From positions 222,938,527 through 223,002,526 of the forward strand of contig NC_071355.1 in NCBI RefSeq assembly GCF_943734655.1: a stretch of 64,000 nt of DNA, given 5' to 3'. The notes below the pieces were generated by a model that did not search any database, had not been told where the DNA came from, and was given only the letters and a program-made list of their open reading frames with translations. This stretch comes from Sabethes cyaneus. Its lineage: Eukaryota; Arthropoda; Insecta; Diptera; Culicidae. Shown here one piece after another: positions 31,525-43,500 of this stretch. A program made the translations under genes and the position numbers. Each line of letters begins with the position of its first letter. The stretch's first letter is position 1.

Positions 31525-34500
31525 ATGTGGGCAGCTTCATATCAAACGTATTCTTCAGGTAAGGAAAGGCTCTTGATTTTTTTTGGTCATGTTTCTCCTT
31601 GAGGTCGATGTGGTGCTAACATACACAATGAAACGTTTTAGCACGAAGTCTGGATTAGGAGGGGTGAACGGTGGGTTAGTGTTAGGTGATGTATGGAAAA
31701 TGTCATTCGTTGATAGGAAGCGTTTATTAGAATTCGTATAATTTAGAGATTCTAAACAAAGAATTTTGCGTACTATTTAGAAGGGATTCACTTCCACCTT
31801 CTCAGCGTTTTTTTTTTGTTTTGTACTAATCTAGCTAAAACAAACCGCTTTGTTATGTAAACAAGAGTACTTCTAACTGGTTTTTGTACTGTTGCTGTTC
31901 TACCTCTACGGCCCACTTCGCAAATTCACGTATCTTTCAAGCTCTTCTTGCTACGAGCTGTTTTGCGCTTCTAAACAGTTGCCAGATATAGTGCACCTAT
32001 AAGTTTTTTATACACTTGTTTCCGTAGATCCCAAATTAAATGCCCACTCTCTCATTGATTCTTTCTTTTGTTTCACACAAGTGGAATGTAGAGGCACTTT
32101 GTTTTAATTTCGCATATCTACTCGTTTCAAATATTACTAAAATTCGCCGTCTATTCCGTGTATTTAGGAAACATTTTACATAATTTTCCATTGTATCTTA
32201 AGACGCATATTTGGAGGGGAAGAATAATTTTACCGAGAGTAGATTTTATCAGTTAAAATAAAGGCAATTGTTGGATGCTTTCGATGTAGGACAATGCCGT
32301 GGAAAAATTTGATAAAAATGTGTCAAAAATGAGATGAATATAATGAATGAATGATTTTTTTTACGATTGCAACCATTTTATACTCAAATATCCCGACGAG
32401 AGTTTAAAAAGCGATGTGGTAAGTTTTTGACACCCTGCGGTGAGACGTAGTCCTACGTCAATAAAAATATTACCTTACAAAACATTCTACAACTAAAAAC
32501 TACAAACACATACCGACGTCATGTCATCAATTTACATCATTTTGAACATGCATGCGAAATTTGACTGAGCATATTTTTGGAAGCGAAATACCTATTTTGT
32601 GTTGTCAAAATCGAACAGCAAAGCCATGGGTATAAATGTCCTATAAGGTTTTGCAAGGTGACGTCACAAATGAACCGGAATGAACGCAATTCACCTATTT
32701 GACATCTACTCGTGGTTTGTTTACCATTTGTTAGGCGAACGCGATATGCATAAATTGGAGTTAAACGTTTTAGAAGCGTATTATCCAGCAGTGTCGTCCT
32801 CCAAACTACTTGGAGTGGCAGTTTTTGTGCTTTTCTGACTTGCCGTTAAGGCTTTAAGCAATATTCAGTTTCAACATGTTAACCCATGTTCCAAGTCCAT
32901 GTAAACAAACCACTGATAGACGTCAAAGAAGTGAGGTTATGCTCGCCCGTGCAAAACCTTATTGAAAATTTGACTCTTCTTTATCGACAGACTTCCCAGC
33001 CAGTTAACAGAGTACAGGACAATTACGGGGCTAGTGCAAAGATTTTACTGACTCTATACTGCCCATAAATGAAAAATTGGCTAATATGCCACCGACATGG
33101 ACTTGAGAAAAATGCAATTTTATTACTTTTGTCTGTAAAAGATGTTTTACGCGGTAATGACAACCTGTTTAATGTGCATATTACCCCTCATACACGCCGA
33201 AACCACACCGTTGAGTTCAAACAGAGATAGATGTGGCCAAATTCCCTCCGCCGGACGTTTTTAACGCAGTAGCCAGTTTTTCATTTATAAACACAAGTAA
33301 AGTTTACAATTCGGGAGCAAATTTGGCTAACGTCCATTCGTTGTGAATTAACTCGTGTTAGTGAGTCTATAAAATGGCTTTGAACTACCTAAAACAGTAC
33401 GGAAGCACAAGTGAAGACGAAGTGGACGACGAAACAAATAATCCGTGCACCCCGGAGAAGTTGCCAACGAAGCGTGTGCTTCAAGCGCTTGAAGCCAGAA
33501 GGAAGAAGCAGCTACTCCATGCCGTCATTGATGGAAGCTGCGAATCCTGCCGTCTAGATTGTAAAAAAAGATAAAATGTGAAAAAATAAGATTCGATCCA
33601 AAAACTAAATTTTAAAGATAAATCCCAGTTGACGGCTTGCTATCAGACATTATTGGTTTCGACTAATGTTGATGTCCTGAAAGTAAACCATTTCATTGTA
33701 GTGTAAAAATCGTCTCTCTTCAACCGATTTTATTGTTTAAACATTAATTCTAGACTAATTTGATGTTCTGAAAGTAAACCATCAGTTGTATCGGTTGGTT
33801 GCTTACAATTCTTTACGTATTTTCGATTGTGTTGCTGCCAAGTGTGAAAATAACTGAAAGCATCCGCTTATCTAGGCCCAATTCAGGAGTCTTCTCACAC
33901 ACTGTCTTTTCTTCAATCACCCCTAATACGTGCTATTCTAGTAGCGCTTATCCAAAGTGTATCAGGTATCAGCATCTTTGGCTCGAGCAGCACGTTCCAC
34001 GTATCCAAAGTGTACGGGGTATCTCTCGAAGTCGGCGGCCTTTGTCGGGTTTGCTGCTGAATATTGTTTTCGCTGATCTCTCATCCGGCATCTTTGCTAC
34101 GTGGCCAACCTATATATTTGGGAAATTTTGTGGTACACGCGGCTGCGTCACACTCCTTTTAATATGCCACCAAGAATTGAACGCAAGATCCTACATCCAA
34201 AACAACAAGAGCTCGTCGGTCGCTCTTTCAACGTACACACTTCGTGGTCTTAGAGTATTACCGGAAGAATAAGAATCTTATAGTGCCCGAGTTTGAGCGA
34301 TTGAGCGATATGCCTATTAATTCTATGTGTCTCGCCAATCATCTAAAGCTGAAATTCTGTCCGTTAATCAACAGAACCCCGTAATTTCGGATTATAAAAA
34401 CCGTCCGCCAATGGCCGAGACAAGCCACCGCTATCGTGGTCACCTCGTCAGAGGACTAATCGATTGCCGATTTAATCACCGCGGTTGGAAGACACTTCGC

Positions 34501-37500
34501 GCCTATTGCGAACGATATTCGTACTTCCGGCTTTTACACGCCGTCATCGCGGCCATTGGTACCACCCACCGGCCACTGTTTTAACAGTGGTTTCGCAACA
34601 AAGGATTTCAAATTTTGCCTTAATTACTGTGGCTTCGAATCCTTTGACCGAGGAAACCTTGATACCAGTACAGTAGAGGAATTTTGTTTTTTGGCACAAT
34701 GTCAGAATGTTGTGATTATGTCAAATTTCAAGCATTATTTAGTATAATTAGAGTTTTTTGTAACTAAACCATCTCTGTGGCAGCTATAAACTGAACATTG
34801 GAGTATATATTGACATGCTTTGAGTCAACTTCGTTGCTTAATGGTGTGTGTTAACGAGCTAAAGAACAAAAATGTATACTTTTTGGCACAATCTCACCCC
34901 GGCAGATGGTAGCATTTTCTCTTATTCCTCGGTTACAGTTGAAAAAAATTTTGCTGAACATAACCAGTTTCGCAAATCGATATTTTACAAATTTTCTCAG
35001 GAATCCAGCTTGTCTTCTGCTATGGTTTCCAGGTGGCTCAGAGGTACAACACTGGTCTAACAAGTTAGTCATCTTAGGTTCGAATTTAAATTTGGAGAGA
35101 TTTTTGGAGTCAATTCGCGACTATGAAGGTATGCGATCTCTTTTACTCTCATGGAACTGCCCATATGTGAGTGTGAATGAAGAATGGTCTAAAACACCCT
35201 ATTGGCATCTCTATATCGAGCTGCAATGAGTGACAGCGTGAGGATGTCCCGGGCTCAAATTTTGACAGCGGGCCCAAATCAGACTGCTAGCAGTTGAGTG
35301 AAACGTAGTTATTTCATTTTCGCACACACGAGATGTTGGCGACGAAAACATGGTTGCCTGCCGATGGGGTGGTCTAAAATCACTCTGTTTCTCGCACTCT
35401 TCAACAATTTCCTGTCCTTGCTTCACTCATAAACAAAACATAGCTAGGGGCGGCACCTTACCTTCGTAGTCGAGAATCATATCCAAGCCATAGCGTAGTC
35501 ATAGCCAAGATTTTGCGTTGCTTTGCTGATTATATCTCGTTTTGATTTCATCATGAACGAAGTTGATGGTTAACATCGATATTTGTTCGAAAATTGACTG
35601 TTGGACGCCGAATGTTGCCAGTCTAGTACATACAACGGGATACCTGTAGCTATCAGCAATAGTATTAAACGAAGTGTAGTTTTAAGCAGGAAACAAAGCA
35701 CAACTTACATGCCATACATCGAATACAGAGTTCTCACGCATCATTTATTCGTTTACTTCAAAGCCGCATATGATACAATCGACCGGAAAGAGCCATTGAA
35801 AATCATGAACGAGAACAGCTTCCCCATGAAGCTCATCAAACTGATTAAATCTACGATGGATGGTACACAGTGCTGTGTTCGGATTTCGGGTGGATTGTCA
35901 AGTTCATTCGAATCACACAGAGGGTTTCGTCAAGGTGATGGTCTTTCCTGCCTGCTGTTCAACATAAGGCGCTACAAGGTGTTATGAACCGAGCGGATAT
36001 CAACACGCGGGGCACGATATTCAACAAATCTAGTCAATTCGTCTGCTTTGCCGATGACATGGATATTATCGGCAGAACATCTGTGGCGGTGGCTGAACAG
36101 TACACCAGACTAAAGTGCGATGCAGAAAAGATTGGGTTAAAGGTAAATACGTCTAAAACAAAGTACATGCTGGCCAGCGGAACCGAGGCCGAACAACACC
36201 GCTTTGGCAGTAGTATATTGATCGACGGCGATGAGTTTGAGGTAGTCGATGAATTTGTCTACCTTGGCTCACTGGTAACGGCGGACAATGATACCAGCCG
36301 TGAGATTCGGAGGCGTATTATCAACGGAAGTCGTGTTTACTATGGGCTCCACATGCAATTGCGGTCGAGCAGACTAAGTCCCCGTACAAAGTGCACCCTG
36401 TACAAGACGCTTATTAGACCGGTTGTTCTCTACGGGCATGAAACATGGACAATGCTTGAGGTGGACCTGCGAGTGCTCGGAGTTTTAGAACGACGAGTGC
36501 TAAGAACGATCTTCGGCGGTGTACAAGAGAACGGAGTATGGAGGCGGAGGATGAACCATGAACTCGCACAGCTTTATGGCGAGTCCAGTATTCAGAAGGT
36601 GGCTAAAGCTGGACGGATACAATGGGCAGGACATGTTGCAAGAATGCCGGACAACTACCCTGCAAAGTCGCTGTACCTAATTTCATAAAATTCTGAGGCC
36701 ATTTTGTACGATATTTTTGAAAAAATGTCAAACACTAATAAATCAGTACGTCTCATCCACGTGAAAAATCATGTAAACTCCTGCTACAGCAATTTATATG
36801 GACTTCAGGTGCTAGTTAATGGGAAAATTACGTCAACCGGTTAGTATGAATGCACGTTACCAATAATTCACGTGAACGTTATATTAAAGTGCGGTGGATG
36901 AGAGTTGCCTACATTTTCACGTAAACTTGATGTTTCGATTTTCTTGAGTGTACTTTTGGGAGTGAATGCGGATTTGATGTGCCTGGGATAATCAATAAAT
37001 CTATAAGCATTAGCGAACGACGAAATTAGCAAGAGCACTGTAAACTGAAAACGTCTATTTTATTTTCAGAAGAGTATTAAAAATAAATTTTTTTCTGAGC
37101 GTGACTAAAATCAGGCAGCACTGCTAATATGGTAGAGAATGAAAACAATTGAGATGTGTGTGTTAATGGGCTGGGTTCTAATTCGTTTCTTTTATTTTGT
37201 AGCTTATTGCTGTTGCAGTTGAAAACCGTAATAATCGACTCGCGACATTCGCTTTTATTCTTGTTCTGTGTGTCGCAACTACGTCGCACGTGGTGCGCTG
37301 TGATCGCACATTGATGCGCTATACAGCGCACCACGTGCGACGTAGTTGCGACACACAGAACAAGAATGAAACCGAATGTCGCGAGTCGATTACTACAGTT
37401 TTCAACTGCAACAGCAATAAATATGTTACAAAGAGCAGCTTTTCGCTGGACTAAACTTAAAACATGTGTTCAGTTAAAAATTTTTGGATGCCTAAAAAGA

Positions 37501-40500
37501 TAGTTCACAATCAATTAAAAATATAAATAATTTTTTTTAACTGTAATAAATATTCGAAAGCTAGCCTCATAAAAGTTACTTATAATTCTGAAATAAATCT
37601 TAAAATTTATTTGAAATTGAAATTGCAGCCCATCATTTATAAAAGAATGAATTCCGGTAAATAATATACACATTTCATTGATTAAAAAATCAACCCGATC
37701 AAGCTTTCTGACCCGCACTGAAACAATCTTCCATACCGGACGGCATAGGAGAAGATATAAAATTTAGTTTGGTATTGTGCAAATTATTAGCATAATGTGT
37801 ATCGTTATAACATGCACAGGTAAATTTTTGGCACCAAGCGGAACATTGTTACTGTTCTTTTTTTCGCCATCACCCCTCTGCTGGCCGCTCTACTCTGAGT
37901 GACCCAAGTCCGATAAACGGGGGGAACAATAAATTAAAAAAGTGTCAGGCTCTGTTTTTATCAAAATAATTGATCTTGATACCACGCTGGCTGGCTGGTT
38001 GGGTGCTCTTTTGCGGTTCCTGGCAGCGTTTCCGAAAACTAGTGCTCACGTTTTTTGTGTTTTTTTTTTCTTTCCACATTTGAATGTTCGAACTCAGTGC
38101 GGTTCGTTTGGTGGATGGAGCCGGCCAGGTTCTGGACTGTTGCTTCTAGCTAGGTTCAGAGGCGGCCGCACTTTCCGCCCTTGCCGATGCGATGTCGGAT
38201 GAGGAACGACACAGGGGGAAACGCAATTTTTATTATTTATGAGGTGCACGACGATACACACACAGGTAATGGGAGTAGTTTTTAATTTATCTGCCAGGGA
38301 CCTCACGAAGAGTCGAGCCGATTGGCCGCCCGACTGGCCGGCTCGGCCGGCTTGGTCTACCGAAGTGAAGGTGAAATGTTCGTTAACATACACATTTGTC
38401 ATGTGCGAAATTGTCCGCAGGTTTTTTGTTTGCAGGGCGCAACGGTATATGCCTATAATTCAGTTATTAAAGTTTGCTGATTGTGGTGTGGACCGTATTA
38501 TGAGTGCGAAATGATAAAGCGATTACCATAAGCTTTTACGTTGCTCATCGTACGACTTGATCAATGTGCTTTAGTCTTGTGTTTTAACCTTTCGATTTTT
38601 TGAATTTTAAAACTGTATTATTTATTATCATTGTTATTATAAATACACGTTGTGTTTGCCGTCAGTACGAAGGAGAGAATATTTCAAATAAAGACACACG
38701 GCCAAGCAGATGCAACAGAATGGTCCTAATTTATTTGTAAAGTAACATATCGTTTTCGAATCAATTTATAAATGAAGCCAATGATGGAAATGTACCTGAA
38801 AAGGACTAAGTACAAGAACTTTATTATAGAGTATTTCGTTTGAATTGAATTTATATTCGGTAGGACGAGTACAAAAAACAACAGTACGGTAGTGTTAACA
38901 CCTAGAAAAAGGTCGGCTTATCCCAATATTGTTATAATATATCATATCATGTCATATGTTTTGTACAAGAAAGCGTTATTGAAAAGAGTGGCTGATTTTG
39001 GAACGCAATTTTAGAAGGAGAATTTCAGAGCAGTGCGAAATTAGCTCAACCAGTATAGCGCGTTCCTCATGTATAAAAAGATTTTGCATTGGTGACAATT
39101 TCTTCTTCCATGTTAGGCTTTGTTTCACCTGGAAACAAGCCTTAAAACCTTGTTACATTGCATCCCGTTTGATTCTCCTAGTACCTAGGAGAAATATGTT
39201 CAACAAATTCAAAGCCAAATAACGGACATAGCTTCAGCAGGCACGGCATTTCGGACGCCATCGTTCCGAAAGATTTCAGATATATCTATTATTATTGTTT
39301 GAAAGTATGAATGAATAAAAAATCAATCCGTTCCTCCGGTGTGCAAGCGTGACCACACGTACATTGTCCGTATGCACGCACCGTCTGACGACACTACCCG
39401 CCGCCGTTCACGCGTCACCCTTCCTGCTATCTGTTAATAAGAGTTGCATGTGCTCTCGCTTTCATTCTTCCGTTTCGGAGTACACACGCCAATGACTCGG
39501 CCGTCGTCAGACCGGAGTAGTGGAGAACCGGCACAGTTCCAGACTTCGCGGACGTGGACCATCGACCGCCGCGTGCTGAATGTGAATGTGAGTGAAGCAT
39601 GACAGCAAAATAAAAATTGACTTCCAACCAACTAACTAACTAGATAGGTATCGGTTCGGTCGAGAGGAGGGCACGTCGCGAGGACGAACGGTTCCGTACC
39701 TGACCTTGAACCACATTTCGATTCGTCGCCACCCGGCTTGACTTCACCACGTCCGCAGGAGGTTGAACCTGGCGTCGATGCATCGGGATTGAAACGTGCG
39801 GTCGCTTCTCACTTTTTTTCGGTCGGAACGTGTAGGTATCGTCCCAGATGATGATCCTGCCCCGTTCCTGCCTGGAAATTTAATGAAATCGATAATTTTT
39901 CGCCGCTAGATAGCGGCTTCTGGAGCGAGGGAAAAGAACAACGTGACGTGCCCGAAACCAGGTCGCACAGATCAGTTCCCGTATCGAAAAAAAAGTAAGA
40001 AAAACAAAACATGCCACACATATTAAGTGAGAAAAACTAACTCGGACGAAGCTCGGTTTTGAAGTTTCTAACATTGGCGAATTCTATATCGATTTCAAAA
40101 CATGACTGAGTCCATCTGAAGGTATTATTATGAGCACATGACAAATTTAATCTGCACTATTTTAGTTATAGGAAAATTGGCAGCATTATCGACAAAAGAA
40201 CTGGACTGGAGAACATGTGTCAGTCGATCTTTCAAGTTCTCGAACGAAATTTCAGTGTGCAAAACGATGTTTGCTGCAACCAACAACGGTGCGAAGCTTT
40301 ACTGGGTAGCCATCCCGAGCAACCTGATTTTCATTATGATTCCAATCATGTATGTACCCTGTGTATACCGGGTCGAATGCGACGACGAGTGGACGTGGTC
40401 TACCCCATTCCGTACGGCGTTGGAGTGCCAAACCTGGAATCAGTTGTCACGCGCCGATTCAGACATGTCTTCCTCGCTCAGGGGGTGGATGGAAAAGGAA

Positions 40501-43500
40501 CCAGCAACGCTAGAGCAGCAGGGAGGAAAAGTGTTCATAGTAAAAACATGGAAACACGTTCAATCAACATTTCTATATTGAACTGCATATGAAATTATTT
40601 TTCCACCCATAGCGGCTTCGGCCAACATACAGCTAGGGTATGTCAGGTAAAAAGACTTCAGCTTCATTCAGCTTTAAAATTCCGCTGGTTGGTTGGTGAC
40701 TTTTCCTGGGATGCAGACACCCACAATCGTTCCACCACAGGTGGAACTGGTTCGTGCTGATCAATTTGCAGCTAAGGCGTGTTTGTTTTTGTCGCAGGTC
40801 GTGAAAGTGTCAGTCGGTCTGCTCAAGTTAGAGAAACTATACGGCTAGCCACCTAGCCCGGCCACTCAGCACCGACCGGTGCGGCTTCAATCGGCGTCGA
40901 TTTATACCGCACAGAAGTCCTAAATTTGATTTAAATTTAACTGTTGCATTAGCAGCGGCGTTGCTGGTTGAATTTGCATCAGCAGATGACGCGGTCTCGG
41001 TGCTGTCGGCCAATAATTAACTTTAATTAAATTCATTGCTAATCCGAATGTGATGCATTCGAATGTAATTGTTTCGTTTTGGGGCTTTGGGTCGGAAAAC
41101 GGGGACGTGATTTGAAAGCTATTGAAGTATTTGAATGCATGCACTGATTGCCTCAGGTTAGTAGCTGTGCTGTGAGTAATCGCTAGCATACAATTATTGA
41201 GGCGCCCGCCGCCGCCGCACCTCCTACGACGGCATTGAAGTGCAAGTTAATTACCGGATAGAAGAATAAGGGCTAGCGCTATAGGTTGTCTAACTTTCAT
41301 TCGTTTTAGGTTAGGAATTTTTGGTGTACTGAATCAGTTTTGTTCCCGAATGAATTTTGTTTTTCTCGTTGTAAAATAGGTCTGTCCTTTTTTGTTTATT
41401 AATTTTTCCTCAGCAAAAATTAAAATGAGATGATCAATTGTATCTATTAACTGTCAATTTGCTGGGGACTTGCTCTGTGTACTAAAAAGACGACAAGCTG
41501 GATTGTGAGAACACACGAGTACAAAGAGCATCCGCACGTCATCATCTATCGAGTGTATCCGCTAGCATATAGATTAGTGAGAAATTATTGGGCCGGCTTC
41601 ATGGAAGATCGGTCTATAACGGACCAAATCTTGAGACCTTGCGACCTATCCTCCAGAAATACCGTATTGCGAGTCCCCAAGCGTCAGCTGGGACTTCAAA
41701 GCTGCATATGATAGTGTAAACCGACAAGATCTATGCAAATTATGAACGAAAATAGCCTCCGGGGAAACTGATCAGACTAAAGGTTACCATAACTAGGGCT
41801 CAGTGCTATATGACAAATACTAGGTAGCCATTCGTGTCTCGTAAGGGACTTCCACAAGCTTGTCCTAGAAGATGTTACTACTAGGTATAAGCTACTTAAA
41901 TCTGCCGAAACCATTAATACTGAACACTACCAACAAAACGACTGGTTTCCCAAAAAAGGCAACACAAAGTGATTTTACTGCATGATAATGCTCCGTCACA
42001 CTTTGCCACACGATTAGGTCATTTGGTTGACCTGAAATTATAGAAAACAAGAAAACTTTCCAAATGAATTCTACTATTAATATTTGATCCTGACAGATAC
42101 GTATTTCGCCTACAACTTGCAGGTGTCATCAGTGTCTGTTTTCGAACTGTGTTCGACTTGCAGGCTTCATCAGTGTTTGTTTTCAAACCGTGTGTTCCAA
42201 CACACAATAGTCGTAACTTACTTACGACTCGTAAGAGAAATATGTATTTCTCGGGAATGAATAATTAGTAGAATTCAATTTAGAAAGGTTTTAATTTCAG
42301 GTTTCGTATTCTACTAAGACGCTCCAAAAACTTCAGTTATTTGGTTGAGTTTTTTCACCTGCGGCTTATTCACCAGACTTGGCTCCTTTAGAGTGCCTCC
42401 TGTTTGCATCGATAGGGCCCGCACTTGCTGAGCAGCACTTCAGTTATCACGAATGTGGGAAAATCGCTTGATAAATGGTTTTTCCTCTAAACAGGAAATT
42501 TTTTTTTGGCGTGGCATCCAAAAATTACCAGAGAGATGGGAAATATAATAAACGTGGGTTTTCATCAAAAAATGTGCACCTGGTATAAGGTGAGCGGCGA
42601 TCTAAATGTGGAGTACGATTTTTAATCAATTTAATGAGGTGGATGCTATTGGCAGAACCTTTGAGGTGATAAAAGAACAGTACACTAAACTAAAACACGA
42701 AGCTGAGAGAATTGGATTGGTGTAAAACAAAGTATATCCTGGCGGAGACGAACTTGTGGTAGTCGACGACTTATCTTCTATATCTTGGTTATCCGGTAAC
42801 CGAAGGCAACATCACGAATATTAGAAGACATTAGTCTCCACAAGTATTTCCGGTCGAATCATCTCTGTCTCCATACAAAGTGCACCTTATGAAACGCCAG
42901 TTGGACCGGTTGTCCTCTACGAAAATGAGACGTAGACAATGCTCGAAGAGCATCTGCGAACGTCGGGTGCTCGGGTGGATCATTGGATCTGACGAGCAAT
43001 AGGTGACCGTCAAACTTGAAACTAGTGGCCGGTAGATTACCTCTGCTGTTTTGCACTTTAATATTAGTTTATCTTGGACACTCAAAAGCTTGCTGCTCTC
43101 GTGAAAATTGTGTGTCGTATGGAGCAACGATATTGATAGATGATTCTTCGAAGTTTATGAGTTAATATATGATCTAATCGTTGAAATATAATCTAATTTA
43201 ATCTGGTTGCTTTTCCATTTCATCGAGAGCTCCGCAAGGTAGCATCCATGGCTCGCTTCTTTTGATATTTACGAACGAGGTTCCTCTGAGGTAATTACCT
43301 TGGTATTACGCTGCTTAACGCGTCCCACAAGGTGCTCTCTCAAATAATGTTACGTCGTCTCTCTTCATCCGTATTGGTTTCCATGGTTTCCGGCAGGGAT
43401 GATTCCTCCTCAGAATAAAAAAAGAGAAGAGAAAAATTCACACTTTACTCAGTCGCGATTTATGTTGCTCCGTTTTGTTTGAACTTTTCTTATTTTTACT

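Larger units (their letters stand above)
41505..43000 (+). pseudogene. LINE RT relic split by a mariner relic
   Basis: The first part (about 41570-41890) reads NYWAGFMEDRSITDQIL, then TSKAAYDSV-like and MNENSL-like phrases. The second part (about 42605-43000) holds DAIGRTFEVIKEQYTKLKHEAERIG, the region just after the ADD box. Between them lies mariner sequence. All frames are broken. Confidence 0.6.

Noticed and set aside
40138..40581. 147-codon plus-strand frame
   Set aside because: It overlaps another long frame at 40215-40592, has no motif, no Kozak or splice support, and a composition like its noncoding surroundings.
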